Assembly (NCBI GenBank): GCA_017302295.1
Contig: JAFLDS010000001.1
Span: 248,001-312,000 of the forward strand
Direction of reading: 5' to 3'
From: Thauera sp.
Lineage (GTDB): Bacteria; Pseudomonadota; Gammaproteobacteria; Burkholderiales; Rhodocyclaceae
DNA: 64,000 nt
In this document: positions 57,554 through 64,000 of the stretch, piece by piece
Position numbering within the stretch: position 1 is the stretch's first letter
How the letters are laid out: the number at the start of each line of letters is the position of its first letter
The notes under the pieces: model-generated
What the model was told of the DNA's origin: nothing
The model's input: only the letters and a program-made list of their open reading frames with translations
The model's database searches: none
Position numbers and translations under genes: made by a program

Positions 57554-58885
57554 TCAGCGCTGCCAGGCGGGTTCGCCCAGGATATGCGTAGCGCGAACGC
57601 AGCGGTCGTCACCGAGCGTCATCAAGGCGAACAGGCGTTCAGCCAGCGTCGAACAGGTTTCGATGCGGCGGGCGAGCAGCGGCGTGGCCTGCGTGTCCAG
57701 CACGGTGAGGTCGGCTTCGCGGCCGGCGGCAAAGCTGCCGACACGATCGTCGAGGTATAGGCTGCGCGCGCCCCCCAGCGTGGCGAGGTAGAAAGCGCGC
57801 TCGGGTGCCAAGCTCTGGCCTTGCAGTTGCAGCACCTTGTAGGCATCGCCCAGCGTCCTGAGCATCGAGACGCTCGTCCCGGCGCCGATATCGGTGCCGA
57901 TGCCGACGCGGATCCCGGCTTCCCCGGCGCGCTCGAGGTCGAACAGTCCCGAACCGAGAAACAGGTTGGACGACGGGCAGAAGCTCAGCGCGGCGCCCGT
58001 GGCGGCCATGCGGGCGCGGTCCTCGTCGTCGATGCCGATGCCGTGGGCGAACACGCTGCGCGGGCCGAGCTGGCCGAATTGCGCGAAGACGTCGAGATAA
58101 CTGCGCGCGTGCGGATACAGGGCTGCGACCCAGTCGATTTCGCTCCGGCTCTCGGCCAGATGCGACTGAAGATGAAGGCCCGGATGTTGCGCAAACAGGC
58201 GCGCGGCCATTCGCATCTGCCCATCCGACGAGGTGGCGGGAAAGCGCGGGGTGAGGGCATACAGCAGGCGGTCGCGCCCGTGCCATCTTTCGATGAGTTG
58301 CCTCGATTCCAGTTCGCCCGTCTCGGCGGTGTCACGCAAGCCCGGCGGGCAATTGCGATCCATCAAAACCTTGCCGGTGATGAGGCGCATGTTGCGGCGC
58401 TGGGCCGCCATGAACAGCGCGTCGACCGAGCTGCTGTGAACGGTGGCGAAGACGCACGCGGTCGTCGTGCCGTTGCGCAGCAACTCGTTGCAGAAGAAGG
58501 CCGCGGCCGCTGATGCATGTTGCGGATCGGCAAATCGCGCTTCTGCCGGGAAGGTGTATTTCTGCAGCCAGGTGAGCAACTGCTCGCCGTAGCTCGCGAC
58601 GACGTCGATCTGTGCGTAGTGGGTGTGTGTGTCGATGAAGCCGGGCAGGATCAGATGGCCCCGGTAGTCATCGATGGGGAGGTCGGCGGGCAGCCGCGCC
58701 AGGAGTTCGGCTGCCGGTCCGAGTTCGGCGATGCGCCCGTCCTGCACCAGCAGCACGCCGTCGGTGAATTGTTCGATCGCGCGCGCACCGAGTTCGGCCG
58801 GGTCGCCAAGGAAGTGGACGATCTCCCCGCGCAACGCGCGCAGCGGCCGGGGCGAGGGGAGAGGCGGCATGGGTGTTGAGGTCAT
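57554..58885 (-). CDS. guaD: Guanine deaminase
   Basis: 443 aa metal-dependent amidohydrolase (guanine to xanthine). Zinc site FIDTHTHYAQ at about residue 83; later ligands in LQSHLAESRSEI and VFAHGIGIDD; and CPSSNLFLGSG / GIGTDIGAGTS, typical of GuaD. Start Met 58885 overlaps the xdhC stop by 4 nt. It supplies xanthine to the xanthine dehydrogenase upstream. Confidence 0.94.
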   Translation of the reverse strand: MTSTPMPPLPSPRPLRALRGEIVHFLGDPAELGARAIEQFTDGVLLVQDGRIAELGPAAELLARLPADLPIDDYRGHLILPGFIDTHTHYAQIDVVASYGEQLLTWLQKYTFPAEARFADPQHASAAAAFFCNELLRNGTTTACVFATVHSSSVDALFMAAQRRNMRLITGKVLMDRNCPPGLRDTAETGELESRQLIERWHGRDRLLYALTPRFPATSSDGQMRMAARLFAQHPGLHLQSHLAESRSEIDWVAALYPHARSYLDVFAQFGQLGPRSVFAHGIGIDDEDRARMAATGAALSFCPSSNLFLGSGLFDLERAGEAGIRVGIGTDIGAGTSVSMLRTLGDAYKVLQLQGQSLAPERAFYLATLGGARSLYLDDRVGSFAAGREADLTVLDTQATPLLARRIETCSTLAERLFALMTLGDDRCVRATHILGEPAWQR

Positions 58886-59796
58886 TTCCGGCTTCGCTCC
58901 GGTAGGTTCCTGAGTTCGAGCAGCTGCGCCGCCACGGCGACCGCGATCACCTCGGGCTCCTTGCCGCGCACGCTGCCGATGCCGATCGGGCACCCCAGGC
59001 GTGCAAGCGATGCGTCGCCGTGGCCGCGAAGGCGCAGCTGATGTTCGAAACGCGCCCGCTTGGTGCGCGAGCCGATCAGGCCGATGAAGCGCAGATCGGC
59101 TCGCGCCAGGGCTGCGTCGATGATCTCCAGATCGAGCGCGTGGCTCTGCGTCATCACCACCACCGCGCTGTCGGCAGCCAGCGTGGCGACCTCGTCCTGC
59201 GGGGCCTCGCAGGCGAGGCAGCGTAGATTGTGCGGCGGCCAGCCGGTTCCCGGCGCGAGCGCTGCCTCGCGGGTGTCGATCCAGGTGAGCCGGAGCGGCA
59301 GACGGGCCAGGATGCCAGCCAGTGCCCGCCCCACATGTCCGGCGCCAAACAGGGCGACATGCAGTTCGTCGGCAGCGGCCGAACCAGCGCCGGGAAGGTG
59401 TGCGTCGACGATCGCGCGCCAGTCGCGTCCGGCTTGCGCCGCCTGCAGGGCGTTTTCAACCCAGCCACCGCGCGCGGGCACGACCACGTCGAATGCAAGG
59501 TGCACCTCACCTCCGCAGCACTGGCCGAGCCGCGCACCCAGCGGAAAACGCTCGATGCGGCGCGGCGGGCCGGTCTGCGGCGTGCATTGCGCGAGCAATG
59601 TCGCAGCGATCTCCTCCGCGCGCTGCTCGAGCCGCCCGCCGCCGATGCTGCCGACGCTGTCGCCTGCGCGCACCAGCATCGCTGCGCCCGCATCCCGCGG
59701 CGTCGAGCCGCACGTGGCGAGCACGCTCACCCACACCGCCGGCTGACCGGCCCGGAGGCAGTGTGCGAGTTGGTCCAGCAGTTCGAGCCGGGTCAT
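58882..59796 (-). CDS. xdhC: Xanthine dehydrogenase accessory protein XdhC
   Basis: 304 aa. The N-terminal XdhC/CoxI domain has VLATCGSTPRDAGAAMLV and GSIGGGRLE plus a cysteine pair LGQCCGGEV. The C-terminal Rossmann domain has VALFGAGHVGRALAGIL. It binds, sulfurates and inserts molybdenum cofactor into XDH. It overlaps both neighbours by ATGA, so it is tightly coupled to the large XDH gene. Confidence 0.93.
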   Translation of the reverse strand: MTRLELLDQLAHCLRAGQPAVWVSVLATCGSTPRDAGAAMLVRAGDSVGSIGGGRLEQRAEEIAATLLAQCTPQTGPPRRIERFPLGARLGQCCGGEVHLAFDVVVPARGGWVENALQAAQAGRDWRAIVDAHLPGAGSAAADELHVALFGAGHVGRALAGILARLPLRLTWIDTREAALAPGTGWPPHNLRCLACEAPQDEVATLAADSAVVVMTQSHALDLEIIDAALARADLRFIGLIGSRTKRARFEHQLRLRGHGDASLARLGCPIGIGSVRGKEPEVIAVAVAAQLLELRNLPERSRK

Positions 59797-62700
59797 GTAG
59801 GCATGTCCGGGTCGAGCGACGCCGGGCACGCATCGACCGCAGCCGCGCCCTCTGCCGCGCGCCGGCGCACTTCCGCCACGCTGCGCAGGATCTCCTCGGC
59901 GCTTGCCGGGGCATTCAGCCGCGGCGTGATGGCGTGGTCGGCAACCGCGGCGATCGCGTCCTTGATCGCATGCCAGACCGACAGCGCGAGCATCAACGGA
60001 GGCTCGCCGACCGCCTTCGAGCGGAAGATCGTTTCCTCGGTGTTCTCTCCGCGCGGCCACAGCCTCACGCGAAAATCCGCCGGCAGGTCGGACACTGCCG
60101 GGATCTTGTAGGTCGAGGGCGCGTGCGTCTGCAGCCGGCCGGCGTTGTCCCACGACAGTTCCTCCATCGTCAGCCAGCCCATGCCTTGAACGAACCCGCC
60201 TTCGACCTGCCCGCGATCAAGGGCCGGATTCAACGAGCGGCCGGCATCATGCAGCAGGTCGGCGCGCAGCACCCGGGCCTCGCCGGTGAGCGTGTCGATC
60301 GCCACCTCGGAACAAGCCACGCCGTATGCGAAATAGTAGAAAGGACGACCGACGAAGCGTTCGCGGTCGAACACGATGTCGGGCGTGCGGTAAAAACCGG
60401 TCGCCGACAGCGACACGCGGGCTTTCCAGGCGGCGCGGACGAGTTCGGCGAAGGGCACCGACTGCTCGCCGATGAGGATGTGATTGTCGCGGAACACCAC
60501 CTCGTGCTGCGGGATACGGTAGCGCTCGGCGGCGAAGCGCGCCAGCCGGGCCTTGATCTTCTGCGCTGCCTGCTGCGCCGCCTTGCCATTGAGGTCGGCG
60601 CCGCTCGACGCCGCGGTGGCGGGCGCGTTGGGCACCTTCGAGGTGTCGGTGGGGGCGATGCGGATGCGGTCGATGTCGATCTGCAACTCTTCCGCCACGA
60701 CCTGTGCCACCTTGGTGTGCAGGCCCTGGCCCATCTCGGTGCCGCCGTGACTCAGCAGCACCGTGCCGTCGGTATACAGGTGCAGCAGCGCGCCGGCCTG
60801 GTTAAGGTGCGTCGTGGTGAACGAGATGCCGAACTTCACCGGCGTCAGGGCCAGCCCCCGCTTGATGATCGTGCTGCTTCGATTCCAATCGCGCAGCGCC
60901 AGGCGCCGGGCATGGTAGTTTGCGTCGGCCTCGAGCGCCGCCGTCATCTCGTGCAGCAGGTTGCCGCTGACGCGCTGGCCGTAGGGGGTGACATCGCGTT
61001 CGCCGAGGCCGTAGTAGTTGCGCTTGCGCACCTCGAGCGGATCCAGGCCCAGCGCGCGCGCGATCACATCGATGACCTCCTCGATGCCGAACATCCCCTG
61101 CGGGCCGCCGAAGCCGCGAAACGCGGTGTTCGACACGGTATGGGTGCGCAGCCGCAGGGAATCGACCGCGACATCGGGGAGGAAATACGCGTTGTCGGCG
61201 TGGAGCAGGGCGCGGTCCGCAATCGCACCGCTCAGGTCGGCCGAATGCCCAGCGCGCAGCGCGTGCGTCATGCGCAGCCCGAGCAGGCGACCCTCGTCGT
61301 CAAAGCCGACCTCGTAGTCGATGCGAAAGTCGTGCCGCTTGCCGGTCATGATCATGTCGGTGTCGCGGTCCAGCCTGAGCTTCACCGGCCGGCCGAGGCG
61401 ACGCGCGGCGATCGCGGCGAGGGCGGCGATCTGCCCCGGCTGGCTCTCCTTTCCGCCGAATCCGCCGCCCATGCGCCGGCATTCCACCACCACATCCTTG
61501 GCCGTCACACCGAGCGCATTGGCAACCTGCAGCTGAACCTCTCCGGGGTGTTGCGTGGCCGAGTGAACATGCAGGGTTCCGTCCTCGAGCGGAAGGGCGA
61601 GCGCGACCTGGCCTTCCAGGTAGAAGTGGTCCTGTCCGCCGCAACGCACGGATCCGGCCAGGCGGCGCGGCGCGGCGGCGATCGCCGATTCCGGATCGCC
61701 TCGGCGCATGCAGGTGTCGGGCAGGACGCGGCTGCCAGCGGCGAGCGCATCCTCTACGGTGAGGAGGGCGGGAAGCGGCGCGTAATCGATCCGGGCCAGC
61801 CGCGCAGCACGGCGCGCGAGCTGCGCACTTTCCGCGACGACAATGAATATGGGCTGGCCATGGAAGCGAACTTCCTCTTCGGCCAGGATGGGATCGTCCT
61901 CGACCACCGGGCCGAAGTCGTTGAGCCCCGGGATGTCCGCTGCGGTGAGGACTGCAACGACGCCGGGGGCGGAGATGACCGGCGCGAAATCGATGGCCTC
62001 GATTCTCGCGTGTGCCCGCGAGGACAGCCCGAGCGCGGCATGCAAAGTGTTGCGCGGCTCGATGATGTCGTCGGTATAGGTCGCCTCGCCGCTCACGTGC
62101 AGCAGCGCGGATGCATGCGGCAAGCAGCTGCCGACACCACCTGCCGGGTGCGCCTCGTCGCATGCCGTGGCGTTTGCCGCGCGGCGGAGGTCGAGCGGCG
62201 GGTGGTTTGCGATCGGGTGCGAGCCTTGATCTGGCGCGCCGGTGAAGACGGTCAGCGGCGATGCCTCGTGATCAGGCTCGGTCAGTGCCGTGAGGAAGCG
62301 CTTCAGCAGATTCTGCGCAACCGCGAGGCGGTACCCGGCGCTGGCGCGCAGGTCGGAAATCGGTGCGAAGTCGCGCGCGAGCGCGGCCTGCGCGTCGGCA
62401 AGGCTGACGGCATCGAAGGGACGGCCCAGCAGCGCGTCCTCCGCCTTTTGCGCACGCCGCGGTGTGGCGGCCATGCCGCCGAAGGCGAGCCTCGCGCGGC
62501 GGACTCGGCCGTCCTCGATGTCGATCGCCAGGCCGGCGCACACCGCCGAGATGTCCTGGTCGTGGCGCTTTGCCACCTTCCAGGCGCGGAAATGAAAGCC
62601 GTCGGGCGGTGTAGAGGAAGCCTCGTGCGCTGCACGGGCCGGCGGCCGCTGCGGCACCGTCACCGACTCGATGAACTCGCCTGCGGCGAGCGCCCGGTTG

Positions 62701-63770
62701 CGGTCGGCGGGGTAGAAATCCTCCAAGGCAAGCTCGCGCGTTCGTCCCGCAAGGCGCAGGCGCACGCGCGCATCGAGGGCGATCAGCGCCGGCATCGAAT
62801 CGCCGATCGGGCTCGCGTTGGCGATGTTGCCGCACAGGGTTCCGGCATTGCGGATCGGTCGCGAGCCGAAGCGGCCGAAGAGCTCCGACGCCTCGGGGTA
62901 GACGGCCTGCAGTGCGGCGAAGGCATCCTCGAGCGTCACGGCGGCGCCGATCACCAGCGCGGATTCCGTTGCGGTGATGCGTGCGAGCTCGGGCACGCGG
63001 CCGAGGTGGATCAGATGCGCGACCGGGCGCGTGCCCTTCGTGATCCACAGACCGATGTCCGTCCCCCCGGCCAGGAGCGTCGCTTGCGGCTCGTCCGCGA
63101 TCAACGCGTCGAGCTCGGCAAGGCTGACTGGCGCGGCGAAGCGTTCGTCGTGCCTGTGCAGATGGAGGCTGCCCTTGCGCTCGATGGCGGTTAGACGCCC
63201 CAGCAGCCCGGCTTCGCTTGCGCGCAAGGCGGGGTGCCAGCACGGCAACGGCAGGGCGTTGGGCGCTGTCGCGATGTCGAGTGCGTACATCTGCCGCGCC
63301 GCCGCGACGATGGGGCGATATCCGGTGCAGCGGCACAGGTTGCCCGACAGCGCGGCAAGGATGTCGCGATCGCTTGGGGCGGGGCAGGTCTGGTGCAGGG
63401 CCAAGAGCGACATCGCCACGCCTGGCGTGCAGAAGCCGCATTGCGATGCGTGGAGATCGACCAGCGCCCGCTGCGCCGGATGCAGGGCGCCGTCGGCTGC
63501 GCGCAACGCTTCGATGGTGAAGACCGCCTTCGCATGCAGGGTCGGCAGCAGTTGCAGACAGGCGTTCAGGCTGCGCCAGCGCAGCCGCCCGTCGAGGGCG
63601 TCGGCAACGACGACGGTGCAGGCGCCGCAATCGCCTTCGGCGCACCCTTCCTTGGTCCCGGTGAGCAGCGCGGATTCACGCAGCCAGTTCAGCAGCGTTG
63701 TCGTCGGCGAGGCGTCCGAGATGACGACATCCCGGCCATTCAGGACGAATTGGAACCGGTTCGTCGGCAT
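59793..63770 (-). CDS. xdhAB: Single-chain xanthine dehydrogenase (XdhA-XdhB fusion)
   Basis: 1325 aa. N-terminal [2Fe-2S] domain (CAEGDCGAC at about 43-51), second [2Fe-2S] domain (CGFC about 111-114 and CRC in SGNLCRCTGYRP), FAD domain (LLAGGTDIGLWITKG, RNAGTLCGNIANASPIGDS), then after a linker of about 40 residues (near 515-555) the Mo domain, starting LPHASALLHVSGEATYTDDI. Moco features include GGGFGGKESQ, RGFGGPQG and C-terminal VGEPPLMLALS with the active-site Glu. It oxidises hypoxanthine and xanthine to urate. Most bacteria encode XdhA and XdhB separately; here the frame is continuous as in eukaryotic enzymes. ATG 63770 has GGAG upstream; TTG 63779 is less likely. Confidence 0.93.
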   Translation of the reverse strand: MPTNRFQFVLNGRDVVISDASPTTTLLNWLRESALLTGTKEGCAEGDCGACTVVVADALDGRLRWRSLNACLQLLPTLHAKAVFTIEALRAADGALHPAQRALVDLHASQCGFCTPGVAMSLLALHQTCPAPSDRDILAALSGNLCRCTGYRPIVAAARQMYALDIATAPNALPLPCWHPALRASEAGLLGRLTAIERKGSLHLHRHDERFAAPVSLAELDALIADEPQATLLAGGTDIGLWITKGTRPVAHLIHLGRVPELARITATESALVIGAAVTLEDAFAALQAVYPEASELFGRFGSRPIRNAGTLCGNIANASPIGDSMPALIALDARVRLRLAGRTRELALEDFYPADRNRALAAGEFIESVTVPQRPPARAAHEASSTPPDGFHFRAWKVAKRHDQDISAVCAGLAIDIEDGRVRRARLAFGGMAATPRRAQKAEDALLGRPFDAVSLADAQAALARDFAPISDLRASAGYRLAVAQNLLKRFLTALTEPDHEASPLTVFTGAPDQGSHPIANHPPLDLRRAANATACDEAHPAGGVGSCLPHASALLHVSGEATYTDDIIEPRNTLHAALGLSSRAHARIEAIDFAPVISAPGVVAVLTAADIPGLNDFGPVVEDDPILAEEEVRFHGQPIFIVVAESAQLARRAARLARIDYAPLPALLTVEDALAAGSRVLPDTCMRRGDPESAIAAAPRRLAGSVRCGGQDHFYLEGQVALALPLEDGTLHVHSATQHPGEVQLQVANALGVTAKDVVVECRRMGGGFGGKESQPGQIAALAAIAARRLGRPVKLRLDRDTDMIMTGKRHDFRIDYEVGFDDEGRLLGLRMTHALRAGHSADLSGAIADRALLHADNAYFLPDVAVDSLRLRTHTVSNTAFRGFGGPQGMFGIEEVIDVIARALGLDPLEVRKRNYYGLGERDVTPYGQRVSGNLLHEMTAALEADANYHARRLALRDWNRSSTIIKRGLALTPVKFGISFTTTHLNQAGALLHLYTDGTVLLSHGGTEMGQGLHTKVAQVVAEELQIDIDRIRIAPTDTSKVPNAPATAASSGADLNGKAAQQAAQKIKARLARFAAERYRIPQHEVVFRDNHILIGEQSVPFAELVRAAWKARVSLSATGFYRTPDIVFDRERFVGRPFYYFAYGVACSEVAIDTLTGEARVLRADLLHDAGRSLNPALDRGQVEGGFVQGMGWLTMEELSWDNAGRLQTHAPSTYKIPAVSDLPADFRVRLWPRGENTEETIFRSKAVGEPPLMLALSVWHAIKDAIAAVADHAITPRLNAPASAEEILRSVAEVRRRAAEGAAAVDACPASLDPDMPT

Positions 63771-63911
63771 GGCGCTCAAGTCTCCAGAAGCCCGGGTGCC
63801 GTGGGGAGCTCTCGGATCCAGGCGGTGGGCATGGGTCCTCGCGGCACCTCAGCTTGAGGATAGCGCGTAAGCGCAGGCGGCGCATCCTGGCGCCGCCCCG
63901 GTAGCGGAGTG

Positions 63912-64000
63912 TCAGGCGTCGGTGGCGCGCACGCACTCGCGCACGAGCCCGGGGCCGCGGTAGATCAGCCCGCTGTATAGCTGCACGAGGACCGCGCCGG
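63912..64000 (-). CDS. pyrD: Dihydroorotate dehydrogenase, C-terminal end (partial)
   Basis: The last 28 codons before a TGA at 63912-63914 read AVLVQLYSGLIYRGPGLV then RECVRATDA, the C-terminal FMN-phosphate-binding signature of class 2 dihydroorotate dehydrogenase. The rest of the gene lies beyond the window. It is upstream of, and on the same strand as, the xdh operon, separated by about 140 bp. Confidence 0.8.
   Translation of the reverse strand, partial: GAVLVQLYSGLIYRGPGLVRECVRATDA

Noticed and set aside
59322..63194. 1290-codon open frame on the plus strand opposite xdhC and xdhAB
   Set aside because: Arg/Gly/Val-rich with no recognisable domain; antisense of a clear molybdoenzyme operon.

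Overview
The window looks like chromosome of a denitrifying betaproteobacterium of the Rhodocyclales (Thauera/Azoarcus/Aromatoleum type). The evidence is the high-GC coding bias, a cytochrome cd1 denitrification set (nirS, nirE, nirC, nirF, nirDL, nirG, nirH, nirJ, nirN, norCB, norEFQD, nnrS, a Dnr-type regulator), a fused indolepyruvate:ferredoxin oxidoreductase next to hppD, and DctBD-controlled C4-dicarboxylate genes. The genus is inferred from gene content, not from a marker gene. No rRNA, tRNA or CRISPR array was seen.

Layout. 1-411: remnant of a sulfide:quinone oxidoreductase-like gene that has lost its 5' half. 720-2894: katG. 2953-3726: a diheme cytochrome c. 3871-10891: a C4-dicarboxylate module (aspA, DAACS symporter, TSUP permease, dctB, dctD) headed by a sigma-54 promoter with two upstream dyads 33 bp apart that look like DctD sites. 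11069-13312: small membrane protein and an ABC-2 exporter pair. 13.3-21.8 kb: an AT-richer accessory/defence island with a NYN-LOTUS protein, a three-gene ABC-3C conflict system (HNH effector, small middle component, DUF2326-type ATPase), a truncated Uma2 gene, a BrnT/CopG-like toxin-antitoxin pair, and a pentapeptide-repeat protein with a TIR-like C-terminal domain. A diverged inverted repeat with a 27-bp identical core flanks the NYN/ABC-3C cassette. 22046-26897: hppD and the fused oxidoreductase.

26.9-50.4 kb is the denitrification region. nirE diverges from nirS; nirC-F-DL-G-H and nirJ-N-nnrS follow as separate transcription units. A TRAP solute-binding lipoprotein and a DUF4157 (eCIS-type) protein pair come next. 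On the minus strand lie norC-norB, an epd-like dehydrogenase, then norE-norF-norQ-membrane protein-polyferredoxin-norD-dnr. Five FNR/Dnr-type boxes (upstream of nirS, nirC, nirJ, norC and norE) can be read directly and match the ExxSR recognition helix of the encoded regulator, so the local nir and nor units form one visible regulon.

50.5-64 kb holds an ArnT/ArnC/flippase-like lipid glycosylation operon, a BamE-like lipoprotein, a peptidoglycan amidase, a split PAS + chemoreceptor pair with a zinc-binding CZB domain, a purine catabolism operon (a single-chain XdhAB fusion, xdhC, guaD), and the 3' end of pyrD at the window edge.
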